Source: Cupriavidus malaysiensis
Lineage (GTDB): Bacteria; Pseudomonadota; Gammaproteobacteria; Burkholderiales; Burkholderiaceae
Direction of reading: 5' to 3'
DNA length: 64,000 bases
Assembly (NCBI RefSeq): GCF_001854325.1
Contig: NZ_CP017755.1
Location: 2,852,001 to 2,916,000 of the forward strand
The position numbers were made by a program, and so were the translations under genes. Of this stretch, positions 44,980-54,300 are shown piece by piece. How positions within the stretch are numbered: position 1 is the first letter of the stretch; each line of letters starts with the position of its first letter. Under the pieces are notes generated by a model that was given only the letters and a program-made list of their open reading frames with translations, searched no databases and was not told where the DNA came from.

Positions 44980-45672
44980 TCACCAGAGATAGAACAGCGC
45001 GAAGATGAACACCCACACCAGGTCGACGAAGTGCCAGTAGAGGCCGGCGATCTCGACGATCTGGTAGTTGCCGCTGCGCTCATAGCGGCCGCCCAGCACG
45101 CGGCTGGCGACGGTCAGCAGGTAGATCACGCCGCAGGTCACGTGCAGCCCGTGGAAGCCCGTGATCATGAAGAAGCTGGCACCGAACTGCGCGGCTCCCA
45201 TGCCGTTGCCCCAGGGACGCACGCCCTCGGTGAAGATCAGGTGGCTCCACTCGAAGGCCTGCATGCCGAGGAAGGCCAGACCGAACAGCGCGGTGGCCGC
45301 CATCAGCGCCGCGCAGCGGCGGCGCTCGCGCCGGTAGGCGAAGTTCACCGCCATCGCCATGGTGCCGCTGCTGCTGATCAGGGTGAACGTCATGATGGCG
45401 ATCAGCAGCAGCGGAACCTCGGCGCCGCCGATATGCAGCGCGAACACGTGGCTGGGATTGGGCCAGGCCACGGTCGACGCCATGCGCACGGTCATGTAGC
45501 CGGTCAGGAAGCAGCCGAAGATGAAGGTATCCGAGACGAGGAAGATCCACATCATGGCCTTGCCCCAGGACACCTGGAAGGCGTGCTGGTCCGAGCGCCA
45601 GTCGGCGACCAGGCCGCGCCAGCCGCTCGGTACGTAGGGCGCCCGCTCGGGCGCGGCTGCTTGCGTGACCAT
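44980..45672 (-). CDS. ctaE: Heme-copper oxidase subunit III
   Basis: 230 residues, about six TM helices: WGKAMMWIFLVSDTFIFGCFLTGYMTVRM, LISSSGTMAMAVNFAYRRERRR, LGMQAFEWSHLI, FFMITGFHGLHVTCGVIYLL and the ending EIAGLYWHFVDLVWVFIFALFYLW, the standard subunit III C-terminus. It helps sustain proton uptake by subunit I. It precedes subunit IV and follows a second subunit III-like gene. Confidence 0.92.
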   Translation of the reverse strand: MVTQAAAPERAPYVPSGWRGLVADWRSDQHAFQVSWGKAMMWIFLVSDTFIFGCFLTGYMTVRMASTVAWPNPSHVFALHIGGAEVPLLLIAIMTFTLISSSGTMAMAVNFAYRRERRRCAALMAATALFGLAFLGMQAFEWSHLIFTEGVRPWGNGMGAAQFGASFFMITGFHGLHVTCGVIYLLTVASRVLGGRYERSGNYQIVEIAGLYWHFVDLVWVFIFALFYLW

Positions 45673-45726
45673 CTCTCGCCTCCCGCTGCCGTTTTGCTGC
45701 CGTTCCGCTTCGGCTCCGCCGCGGCC

Positions 45727-46359
45727 TCACGCGCCGCCGCAGAGGAAGCGCACCACCTCGGGCGTGAGCCAGCGCAGCACGACCAGCAGCACCAGCCAGA
45801 GCGCCAGCAGGAAGTGCCAATAGCGCGCGCACAACGCCATGCGCAGCGCGGCGCCGGCATCGCCTCGCCCGCTCCCCCTGCGCAGCGTCACCAGCAGCCA
45901 CGCGGCCACGCCGCCCAGCACGTGCAGGCCGTGCATGGCGGTCAGCAGGTAGAAGAAGCTGCCGGCGGGATTGCCCGCCACGCTCACCTGCCTGCCTTGC
46001 AGGGCATGCCATCCCCATAGCTGCGAAGCGATGAAGAGCACCGCCGCCAGGCCGCCCAGGCACCAGGCGAGGCGCGCCGGGCGCGCGCGCCCGGCGCGCG
46101 CCGCCCGCGCCGCGTCCGCCATGGCCAGGCTGCCCGCCGCCAGCAGCGCGGTCGACAGCCAGACCTGCCACGGCAGGCGGATCGCACGCCAGTCCGGCGC
46201 GCTCATGCGCATGGTGTAGGCCGCGAGGAAGAGCAGGAACAGCACACTTGCCACCCCGATGAACACGCCGGTGCCGAGCGCCGCTGGCGCGCCATGGCGT
46301 CCGGCCGGGCCGTCGCCCGGATCGTCCCGGCCAAGGCGCAGGAAACCGGTCTGGTTCAT
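45727..46359 (-). CDS. Second subunit III-like oxidase protein
   Basis: 210 residues, about five TM segments, divergent subunit III type: FFYLLTAMHGLHVLGGVAAWLL matches the HGLHV segment of subunit III, and the end ALCARYWHFLLALWLVLLVVLRWL matches the YWHFVDxVW segment with the acidic residue lost. Its ATG overlaps the subunit I stop (ATGA). Having two subunit III-like genes in tandem is notable; this one may be an accessory or a degenerate duplicate. Confidence 0.8.
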   Translation of the reverse strand: MNQTGFLRLGRDDPGDGPAGRHGAPAALGTGVFIGVASVLFLLFLAAYTMRMSAPDWRAIRLPWQVWLSTALLAAGSLAMADAARAARAGRARPARLAWCLGGLAAVLFIASQLWGWHALQGRQVSVAGNPAGSFFYLLTAMHGLHVLGGVAAWLLVTLRRGSGRGDAGAALRMALCARYWHFLLALWLVLLVVLRWLTPEVVRFLCGGA

Positions 46360-48107
46360 GCCAGCGCTCCGCGCCCGGCCTCGGCCTGCGGCCCCAGCCC
46401 GCCCGCCTCGGGTGGCGCGTTCTGGGCGATGAAATCCTCGCGCGCGCCGGGCACGCTGTAGGCATAAGCCCAGCGATAGACCACCGGCGTCTGCTCGCCC
46501 CAGTTGCCGTGCACCGGCGGCGTCTGCGGCGTCTGCCACTCGAGCGAGGCGGCGCGCCACGGGTTGGGGCCGGCCGCCTTGCCATGGCGCAGGCTCCAGG
46601 CCAGGTTGAAGAGGAACAGCAGCTGCGCCAGCGCCACCGCGAAGGCCGCCACCGAGATCGCGGTGTTCAGCGAATGGGCAGACTGGGGGATGAAAGCATA
46701 GTTGTCGTAAGCGTAGTAGCGGCGCGGCATGCCCAGGATGCCGAGGTAGTGCATCGGGAAGAAGATGGCATAGGTGCCCAGGAAGGTGATCCAGAAGTGC
46801 GCGCGCCCGAGCACGTCGTTCAGCAGGCGTCCGGTGACCTTGGGATACCAGTGGTAGAGGCCGCCGAACACCACCAGGATCGGCGATACGCCCATCACCA
46901 TGTGGAAGTGGGCCACCACGAAGTAGGTGTTCGACAGCGGGATGTCCACGCTCACGTTGCCGAGGAAGAGGCCGGTCAGGCCGCCGATGACGAAGGTGCT
47001 GAGGAAGCCGATGGCGAACAGCATCGGCACGCTCAGGTGGATGTCGCCCCGCCACAGCGTCATCACCCAGTTGTAGACCTTGATCGCGGTGGGCACCGCG
47101 ATGATCAGCGTGGTGGTGGCGAAGAAGAAGCCGAAATAGGGATTCATGCCGCTGACGAACATATGGTGCGCCCACACCGTCACCGACAGCACGCCGATCA
47201 CCAGGATGGCCCACACCATGGTGCGGTAGCCGAAGATGCTCTTGCGCGCGTGCACGCTGATCAGGTCGGAGACGATGCCGAAGGCCGGCAGCGCCACGAT
47301 GTAGACCTCGGGGTGGCCGAAGAACCAGAACAGGTGCTGGAACAGCAGCGGGCTGCCGTCCTTGTAGGGCAGCTGCTGGCCGAGCGAGACGATTGCCGGC
47401 ATGAAGAAGCTGGTGCCGAGCACGCGGTCGAGCAGCATCATCACGCCCGAGACGAACAGCGCCGGGAAGGCGATCAGCGCGAGGATGGTGGCCGTGAAGA
47501 TGCCCCACACCGACAGCGGCATGCGCATCATCGTCATGCCTTCGGTGCGTGCCTGCAGCACTGTGGTCACATAGTTGAGGCCGCCCATGGTGGCCGCGGC
47601 GATGAAGATCACCAGCGACACCAGCATCAGGATGATGCCCCAGTCATGGCCCGGCGTGCCGGGCAGGATGGCCTGCGGCGGATACAGTGTCCAGCCGGCC
47701 CCGGTCGGCCCGCCCGGCGCGAAGAAGCTCGCCAGCAGCACCAGCACCGACACCAGGTAGACCCAGTAACTCAACATGTTGAGGAAGGGGAAGACCATGT
47801 CGCGCGCGCCGACCATCAGCGGGATCAGGTAATTGCCGAAGCCGCCGAGGAACAGTGCCGTGAGCAGGTAGATCACCATGATCATCCCGTGCATCGTGAC
47901 GAACTGGTAGTAGCGGTTGGCGTCGATGAACTGGAAGTGGCCGGGAAAGCCGAGCTGCAACCGCATCAGGTTGGACAGCACCACGCCGACCACGCCCACC
48001 ACGATGGCGGTGAGCGTGTACTGCACGGCGATCACCTTGTGGTCCTGGCTCCAGACATAACGGGTCCAGAAGCTGCCGTGCCCCCCTGCATCGTGCGCGT
48101 AGGCCAT
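46356..48107 (-). CDS. ctaD: Cytochrome c oxidase subunit I (A-type heme-copper oxidase)
   Basis: 583 residues, about 12 TM helices. Heme and CuB ligands are seen in VTMHGMIMVIYLL (low-spin heme His), FWFFGHPEVYIVALP (CuB His, with the E of the D-channel and crosslinked Tyr), VWAHHMF (two CuB His) and VVAHFHMVMG (both heme His). D-channel GARDMVFPFLN and K-channel AVPTAIKVYNW are present. This is an A1-type proton pump reducing O2 to water. ATG 48107 has GCAGGAGGAAGAC upstream. It lies between subunit II and the subunit III pair. Confidence 0.95.
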   Translation of the reverse strand: MAYAHDAGGHGSFWTRYVWSQDHKVIAVQYTLTAIVVGVVGVVLSNLMRLQLGFPGHFQFIDANRYYQFVTMHGMIMVIYLLTALFLGGFGNYLIPLMVGARDMVFPFLNMLSYWVYLVSVLVLLASFFAPGGPTGAGWTLYPPQAILPGTPGHDWGIILMLVSLVIFIAAATMGGLNYVTTVLQARTEGMTMMRMPLSVWGIFTATILALIAFPALFVSGVMMLLDRVLGTSFFMPAIVSLGQQLPYKDGSPLLFQHLFWFFGHPEVYIVALPAFGIVSDLISVHARKSIFGYRTMVWAILVIGVLSVTVWAHHMFVSGMNPYFGFFFATTTLIIAVPTAIKVYNWVMTLWRGDIHLSVPMLFAIGFLSTFVIGGLTGLFLGNVSVDIPLSNTYFVVAHFHMVMGVSPILVVFGGLYHWYPKVTGRLLNDVLGRAHFWITFLGTYAIFFPMHYLGILGMPRRYYAYDNYAFIPQSAHSLNTAISVAAFAVALAQLLFLFNLAWSLRHGKAAGPNPWRAASLEWQTPQTPPVHGNWGEQTPVVYRWAYAYSVPGAREDFIAQNAPPEAGGLGPQAEAGRGALA

Positions 48108-48132
48108 GTCTTCCTCCTGCCGCTGCGCCGCG

Positions 48133-49308
48133 TCAGCGCGCCGGCGTTGCCGGGCTGCCCGCCTGCGGCGCGGCCGCGGCGGCGGTGGTCCCATTGGCGC
48201 GGATGTAGGCCATCAGCGCCTTGAGTTCGTCCTCGCTCAGCGGGATGGTGGGCATCACCGGGCCGAAGCCCTTCACCAGCCGCGCCTGCGGGGTCAGGAT
48301 CTCTTCGCGCAGGAAGGCATCGTCGACCCGCGCGCTGCTGCCGTCCGAGAAGGTCTGCACACTGCCGTACAAGCCCTTCCAGCTCGGCCCCACGCCGACG
48401 CTGCCATCGACGCTGTGGCAGCCCACGCACCCCTTGCTGAGCGCCAGTGCCTTGCCTTGCGCCGCCAGCATGTCGGTGACACTGGCACCTGCGCCGGCGG
48501 CCGGCGCGGCCGGCGCCGGGTGCTGCGTGGCAGCGAAGGTGGGCTGGCGCGCCAGCCAGGCTTCGAAGGCCGCCGGCTCCTCGACCACGACCTGGCCGCG
48601 CATGTTGTAGTGGCCGATGCCGCATAGCTGGGCGCACAGGATGTCGAAGCGCCCGACGCGCGTGGGCGTGAACCAGAAGGACGTGACCATCCCGGGCACC
48701 AGGTTCATGCGGGCGCGGAAGGGCGGCACGTAGAAATCGTGCAGGACGTCCTTGGAACGCAGCAGCACCTTGACCGGCCGGTTCAGCGGCAGGTGCAGCT
48801 CGGGACCGTTGACGATGCGGTTGTCCTGCCCGCGCGGATCGCCGGGATCGATGCCCAGCGGATTGGCCGGCGTGACGAAGCTCGCGTCGGCACGGCCGAG
48901 CGCGCCACCCTGGCCCGGGAAGCGATAGCTCCACTGCCATTGCTGGCCGACCACTTCGACTTGCATGGCGTCGCGCGGCGCGCTCACGTACTTCGCGTAG
49001 ACCACCAGGCCCGGCGCCAGCAGGGCGATGATGCCCACCGAGGTGCCGGCGATCAGCCAGCGCTCGAGGCGGGGGTTCTCGGGTTCGTAAGCCGCACGCT
49101 GCCCGCTGCGGTGGCGATAGCGCCAGACCAGGTAGCCGACCAGGAGATTGATGACGATGAAGAAGGCGCCGGTGATGATCAAGGTGATCGTCAGCGTGTC
49201 GTCCATCTGCTGCCAGTTGGACGCCAGCGGCGTTGCCCACCAAGGGCTGAAGACATGAAAGAGCACTGTGGCCGCGACCACCGCCACCAGCGCTATCGCA
49301 AGCGCCAT
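48133..49308 (-). CDS. ctaC: Cytochrome c oxidase subunit II fused to cytochrome c (caa3-type)
   Basis: 391 residues: three N-terminal hydrophobic segments, a CuA cupredoxin domain (VEVVGQQWQWSYRFPG; SKDVLHDFYVPPFRARMNLVPG; binding loop CAQLCGIGHYNMRG) and a C-terminal cytochrome c domain with CVGCH and the axial Met in FGPVMPTIPL. The CuA loop has Gln where most enzymes have Glu (CxExC), as seen in ba3-type oxidases; it binds through the backbone, so function is likely kept. The fused cytochrome marks a caa3 oxidase that takes electrons from soluble cytochrome c or bc1. First gene of the operon. Confidence 0.94.
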   Translation of the reverse strand: MALAIALVAVVAATVLFHVFSPWWATPLASNWQQMDDTLTITLIITGAFFIVINLLVGYLVWRYRHRSGQRAAYEPENPRLERWLIAGTSVGIIALLAPGLVVYAKYVSAPRDAMQVEVVGQQWQWSYRFPGQGGALGRADASFVTPANPLGIDPGDPRGQDNRIVNGPELHLPLNRPVKVLLRSKDVLHDFYVPPFRARMNLVPGMVTSFWFTPTRVGRFDILCAQLCGIGHYNMRGQVVVEEPAAFEAWLARQPTFAATQHPAPAAPAAGAGASVTDMLAAQGKALALSKGCVGCHSVDGSVGVGPSWKGLYGSVQTFSDGSSARVDDAFLREEILTPQARLVKGFGPVMPTIPLSEDELKALMAYIRANGTTAAAAAPQAGSPATPAR

Positions 49309-49454
49309 GTCCGACTCCTGCTCACCATCCGCCCGGACCGGTTGTGCCGAGCCGTATGCAATACAGACTAGTGCATGCGCGCGAGGCACGCCATGCCACA
49401 CCGTACGGTGCAGGTGCGGCGCGGCCGCGGCTTGGTGCGCTGCGCCACAAGGCA

Positions 49455-49488
49455 GACGGCGGATACCGCAGGTGCGGCATCCGCCGTC
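49455..49488. terminator. 15-bp-arm hairpin between the 4-TM gene and the oxidase operon
   Basis: Arms 49455-49469 and 49474-49488 (core GACGGCGGATACCGC) pair with one G-U and an AGGT loop. It lies 44 bp past the 4-TM protein gene, upstream of the oxidase operon. No T-run follows. Confidence 0.5.
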
Positions 49489-49531
49489 CAGGACCGCCCG
49501 GCCACGGCCGGGCGTCTGCGTTGCGCGGGTC

Positions 49532-50038
49532 TCAGCGCATCGCGCCTTCGCGCCGTTCGAACCACCAGTAGCACAGCGCCGCCGCCATGCCGAACAGCAG
49601 ATGGCCAACGAAGGTATGCCAGCCGCGCGCGTCGATGAACCAGGTAAAGGCGCGCGTCATCACGTGGAAGTTGAACAGGTACACCAGGGCGCCGAACACA
49701 GCGCCGGCCAGCATCGCCATGCCGCTGCTCGAGTCGAGCTGGAAGGGCGCGATGATGGCCGCCAGCACCATGCCGAGTATCGCCCCGAGCACGAAGTGGA
49801 TGACCAGCGCCGCCGCCACCGTGCCTACGCTGAACAGCGAGGTCTGCAGGACGTCCGGCCCCATCAGGATGGCGGCGATCATGCGCGTGGTGCCCCACGG
49901 ATTGACGCCGGCCACCATCGAGGACCAGAACAGTTCCACCACGACCAGCAAGGCGCCGGCCACCAGCCCGGCTACCGCCGCCGCAGACCAGTCCGGCATC
50001 CTGCGCACATAGTGGTGCGAATGCATGTGAAGTTCCAT
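49532..50038 (-). CDS. Four-TM hypothetical membrane protein
   Basis: 168 residues. N-terminal His-rich segment (MELHMHSHHYVRR) that could bind a metal, then four TM segments (AAVAGLVAGALLVVVELFW; VAAALVIHFVLGAILGMVLA; MAMLAGAVFGALVYLFNFH; GHLLFGMAAALCYWWF). The start at 50038 has GGAGGTGGCT upstream; longer frames lack one. I do not recognise a characterised family. It lies directly upstream of the oxidase operon on the same strand, with a hairpin between them. Confidence 0.75.
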   Translation of the reverse strand: MELHMHSHHYVRRMPDWSAAAVAGLVAGALLVVVELFWSSMVAGVNPWGTTRMIAAILMGPDVLQTSLFSVGTVAAALVIHFVLGAILGMVLAAIIAPFQLDSSSGMAMLAGAVFGALVYLFNFHVMTRAFTWFIDARGWHTFVGHLLFGMAAALCYWWFERREGAMR

Positions 50039-50459
50039 AGCCACCTCCGCTGCTGCTGTCATGCCATCACGCCCCCAAGGGCGTTGGCGCGGCCGGGTCA
50101 TGCGCCCGCACCGCTGCTCTCAGCATAGGACATGCCCCGGGGATGCCTGGAGCGTGCCTCGGCACGCTTGCGGGCCATGCATCCGCTCGCGGCGCAGGCG
50201 TGATGCAGCGCGCGCAAAGCGGCGCCCGCACGCCCGGTCGCGGCATGTGCGCGCGATGGAAGCGGTACTTGAGCGGTACTTGAGCGGTACTTGAGCGGTA
50301 CTTGAGCGGTACTTGAGCGGTACTTGAGCGGTACTTGAGCGGTACTGATGCGGCGGCGGCGGCACCACGACTGCGGGACAACCCCGATGGGGATGACTGG
50401 GCGAAGCCGGCACACTGCCTATACTGGATGAAGGAAAGAACGAGAGAGAGGAGACCGCC
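50039..50459. other. Gene-free region with an 11-bp repeat array
   Basis: A 421-bp gap between the 4-TM gene (leftward) and a small membrane-protein gene (rightward). It contains the repeat array 50261-50346. Downstream, TATACTGGATGAAGG at 50419-50433 offers TATACT as a -10 for the rightward gene. Frames across the repeats translate to repetitive shadow peptides and lack starts with ribosome sites. Confidence 0.6.
50261..50346. repeat. 11-bp tandem repeat array, about eight copies
   Basis: AGCGGTACTTG is repeated seven times perfectly (50261-50337), followed by a partial eighth copy. The 11-bp period is close to one helical turn, so each copy presents the same DNA face. It lies about 115 bp upstream of the first small membrane-protein gene. 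No spacers, so not a CRISPR. Confidence 0.95.
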
Positions 50460-50642
50460 ATGACGCCGCTGCGTTTGTACGATCTTGTCTTCCTGATCCC
50501 GATGGCGCTGGTAGGCATCATCGCGATGGGCGCGGTCCCGGTGACCGCGCGCTTCCTGCGCATCAGTTGCCGCGCCGCGGGCGCGCTGCTGGGTGCCGCA
50601 GTCGCGATCCTGCTGCTGGAGGCCTTGCCGCTGCTGATCTGA
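50460..50642 (+). CDS. Small membrane protein, 60 residues
   Basis: Two hydrophobic helices (LYDLVFLIPMALVGIIAMGAV; CRAAGALLGAAVAILLLEALPLLI) separated by TARFLRIS. It has a clear ribosome site (GAGAGGAGACCGCC) and a -10-like TATACT 40 bp upstream, which support a real gene. Function unknown. It is followed 55 bp later by a second tiny membrane protein on the same strand, and lies downstream of the 11-bp array. Confidence 0.65.
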   Translation: MTPLRLYDLVFLIPMALVGIIAMGAVPVTARFLRISCRAAGALLGAAVAILLLEALPLLI

Positions 50643-50697
50643 GCGGGCGGCCCGCCAAGGGCCGCCTTGGGAAGTCCTCGTTGGGAAGGAGGCCGGC

Positions 50698-50859
50698 ATG
50701 TCCATTGGCCTGATCGCCGCCTGCATGGCGGCCCTGCTCGTGCTGACCGTGTCGGCCGCGCTGTGGCGCTGCAGCCATCCATACCGGATGCGCTATCGCC
50801 GCTGCGCGAGGCGGCGCGCTGCCTCCGGCCTGTGCCGGCAGGCGCCGCTGCGCCACTAG
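50698..50859 (+). CDS. Tiny membrane protein with basic Cys-containing tail, 53 residues
   Basis: One TM helix (SIGLIAACMAALLVLTVSAALW) followed by a strongly basic tail with three Cys (RMRYRRCARRRAASGLCRQ). A strong ribosome site (GGGAAGGAGGCCGGC) directly precedes the ATG. Too short for most gene finders. It may form an operon with the 60-residue protein. Orientation would be inner membrane with the Arg-rich tail in the cytoplasm by the positive-inside rule. Function unknown. Confidence 0.55.
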   Translation: MSIGLIAACMAALLVLTVSAALWRCSHPYRMRYRRCARRRAASGLCRQAPLRH

Positions 50860-50977
50860 CCGACATCCCCGCCACCGCTCAGCGGGCTCCCGGATGGCGC
50901 TCCCGTCCCTTGGTGCGGGCGCACCTCCCGCGGGCGCAAGCCGCGCGGATCCTGCTCGGCTCCTGCCCGGAGTCCGT

Positions 50978-51166
50978 TCAGATCTCGATCATGGCGAAGT
51001 CGGCCTTGCCGACGTCGCATTCGGGACAGCGCCAGTCGTCAGGAATGTCCTCCCAGCGTGTGCCCGGCGCGATATCGTCTTCCGGCCAGCCCTGTGCTTC
51101 GTCATACACCCAGCCGCAGATCAGGCAAACCCAGGTCTTGTAGATAACCGCGTCGTCTTGCTGCAA
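50978..51166 (-). CDS. Rubredoxin
   Basis: A 62-residue iron protein with the four Cys ligands C14-x2-C17 (VCLICGW) and C47-x2-C50 (RCPECDV) and the family core YDEAQG...[14 protein letters not shown]. The best start is TTG 51166, with ACAGGAGCC upstream; the longer frame would add an odd His/Gln lead. It carries one electron, often for alkane hydroxylases or against oxidative stress. No partner reductase lies near, so its client here is unknown. Confidence 0.92.
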   Translation of the reverse strand: MQQDDAVIYKTWVCLICGWVYDEAQGWPEDDIAPGTRWEDIPDDWRCPECDVGKADFAMIEI

Positions 51167-51224
51167 TGTTGGCTCCTGTCCATGTTTTACCGATGCGGGC
51201 GGAATCATACGCGGTTTTTCCAGG

Positions 51225-51267
51225 CTGGCGTCCCGCCTGCCGTCCTTGGCGGCAGGCGGGACGCCAG
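51225..51267. terminator. 18-bp perfect hairpin after the DUF748 gene
   Basis: CTGGCGTCCCGCCTGCCG pairs perfectly with 51250-51267 across a 7-base loop. It lies 43 bp past the DUF748 stop and upstream of rubredoxin on the same strand. There is no T-tract; it would block or insulate readthrough into rubredoxin. Confidence 0.6.
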
Positions 51268-51309
51268 GTACCGGCGCGCGCAGGCGGGCGCCTGCCGCAC
51301 CTGCCGCAC

Positions 51310-54300
51310 CTACTGGCGGATGGCGAAGTCCACCCGGGTGGGCGCGCCCTTGTCCTTGATGCCTTCGGCGTCGAGCTTGGGTGAGGTCAGGAACAGCCTG
51401 GACTCGGGCACCTTCTCATCGCGATCCAGCACCTGCTTGACCACCAGCGCGCGCTGCTCGGCGAGCTGGCGCAGGCCGGCCTCGGTCACCGGCGCATTGT
51501 CCAGCAGCAGCTTCTCCATCTCGGCGGTGGGCAGCGACTTGGCCAGGCCGATCAGATTGCGCGGCTTCTTGAACGAGGCGCGCTTGTAGACAGCTTCGAG
51601 GTACTTCGGGTACTCCTGCGGCGTCACCGTGACCTTGGCGCCCTGCTCGCCCTCCTCGCTTTCCTCCAGCGGCGCGCCCGCCTGCGCGCTCTTGCGCTGC
51701 TCGCGCACCTTCTCCTCGGCCACGCGTTCATCGAGCCAGGCGCGGCGCGCACCGGCGGCGTCGGTGGCAGGGTCGATGCGGCCGCTGATCTCCAGCTTCA
51801 GGCCAGGCCGGTCGTTGAGCGCCTTGCCGAGCGTGTCGAGCTTCTTCTTCGCCTCCGGCGTCAGCGTGGCGGTGCCGGCCGGGAACTCCACGTAGCCGAG
51901 TTCGTCGCCGCCGCCGAAGGCATGGGCGATCAGCGAGAACGGCGAGGTGACGGCCTTGGCCAGCAGGTTGACGATGACACGCACGATCACGCCGCCGATG
52001 CTGAACTCGGGGTCGGACAGCGAGCCCGACACCGGCAGGTTGACGTCGATCACACCATTGCGGTCCTTCAGCAGCGACACCGCCAGCAGCACCGGCAGCT
52101 TGGTGGCGTCGGGACTGTCGACCCTGTCGCCGAAGGTGAGCTGGTCGAGGTAGAGGTGGTTCTGCGCCTCGAGCTTGCCGCTGTCGATCTTGTACGAGAC
52201 GTCCACGCTCAGCTTGCCCTTGGTGATGGGATAGCCGGCGTACTTGGCCGCGTAGGGCGTCAGCCGCGTCAGTTCGATGCCCGTGGCCTTGGCGGCGAGG
52301 TCGAGATAGAGCTGCTGGCTGAAGGGGTTGACCTTGCCGCTGACGTTGACGGGCGCGTCGCCGTCGACGCGGCCGTTCAGCACCACGTCGGCGGGAGTCG
52401 GATCCGCCGTGGAGACCTTGGACACCGAGCCCGTCATGTCGGTCAGGTTGGCGGTGTAATTGGGCTTGACAAAGAAGTCGGAGAAATTGATGTTGCCCTT
52501 GTCGACCGACACGCCGCCGATGCGGATCTGCGGCTTGGGCCCGCTCTCGGCCGGCGCCGCCTTGGCCTGTGCCGCGGACGCGGGTGCCGCAGGCGCCGCC
52601 GGGACGGAGGCCGCCGCCCGCGCGGCCGGCGGCGCCGATGCCGGGTTGGCCTGCGTCAGGCTGGTGCGGGGCTCGGCTTCGCCCTTGGCGGCGCCGCCGG
52701 CCATCACGTCCTGCAGGTTCAGGCGGCCGTTGGCGTTCAGGATCACTCGGGCATAGAAGTCGGACAGCGCGATCTTGCCGAGGCCGACCTGCATCGGCCC
52801 TTTGGCCGGGTCCATGGCGAAATCGATGCCCGACACCGTCAGCGTACGCCAGCGCAGGAAGTCGTCGCCGGTCAGGCGGTCCACCGAACGCACGTTGCCC
52901 ACCAGCGCGTTGCCGGTGAAGCGCGCGGCGAGCGGCTTGCCGGCCGGCGCCGACACGTTGGCGCGGCCCTTGACCGTCAGGCTGCCGGCACGCAGCGCGG
53001 CATTGAACTGGTTGCCCAGGTACGGCTGCAGCGGCGCCATGTCGAATTCGCGCAGGTCGATGTCGACCTGCGCCGTCGGCGCGGTCGGCTGCGCACTGCC
53101 CGACAGCGAAAGGCTGCCGCGGCGGCCCGCGTCGGCGCGCAGCTTGAACGGCACCGCGCCCGGCGCCAGCGGCCAGCCGACGGCGCCGGTGCTGAGCGCG
53201 ATGTTGCGGTACTGGTGGACGACCGGCCGCCCCTGGTTGGCCTCGGCCGGCTGGAAATCGGTCAGCTGCGCCGCGCCGCGGTCGAGCGAGATCTTGCCGA
53301 GCCGCGCCTTCCAGCCGGCGGGCTGCCCTGTCGTGGCGGCCGGTGCAGACCGCCCGCGCGTGGCCGGTGCGGACGGCGCAGCCTTGCCGGTGGCCTGCGC
53401 CACCCAGATGCGCGCCACCTCGACCAGTTCGCCGTGCGGGTCGCGCGTGGCGGCGACCTCGGGCTTGGCCACCACCAGTTCGTCGGCCGCGAAGGACTGC
53501 TTGGCGAGATCGAACGCGATGCCCTCGAGCGCGACCTTGTCGGCGCGCAGCAGCGGCAAGGCTGCTGTACCGGAGCCAGCGGCGGCCGCGCTGCGCCCGC
53601 GGCGCGCGGCGCGCGGGGCCTTGGCGGACGCGGGCGGCGTGTAGGCGGCACCGGTGGCGGCCACGTACAACGGCGCCACTTCGACCCGCGACTTGTCCAG
53701 CGTGAACTGCGGGGCGCCGCTGCCCCAGGCCGCGCTGTAGTGCAGCTCGGCATTGACGGCGGTATCGCCGAGCTGGCTCTTCAGCGCGGACGGCCACCAG
53801 GCGGCGAAACCTTGCGGCTTGACGCCGCTGGCCTGCAGCGTGCCGCTCAGCTTGCCGTCCGGCAGCGACAGCTCGCCGCTGTGCTGCAGCGTCTGGCCCT
53901 CGGCAAGGGTCAGCTTGGCCTCGACCGTGGCCGGCTTGCCGCCGCTGCTGGAGAGGCCGTCCACCTGCACCTCGAGCGGGCCGAGCGCGAGCGTGCCCGG
54001 GCCCGAGGGCGCGGCCTCGTCGCGCAGGCCCAGCCTGGCGTCCTTGAGCGTGATGTGGTCCACCGCGTAGGCCCAGCCGGGTGCGGCCTTGGCGGCGCCA
54101 GCCTGGGCCGCGGGCGCGGAGGCAGCCGCCGCGGAAGCCGGCGCTTTGGCGCCCGCCTTGCCGGCGCTGCCTGCGCCGGCCGCTGCGGCCTGACCGGCCG
54201 CCGGCTTGGCGGGCGCGGTGGTCGTAGCGGGCGCGACCGCGCGCGGCAGCAAGGCGCTGGCCAGGTCGACCGTGCCGTCGGGGCGGCGCAGCGCCTGCAC

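Noticed and set aside
50261..50346. CRISPR array
   Set aside because: The 11-bp units are directly abutting with no spacers and there are no cas genes.
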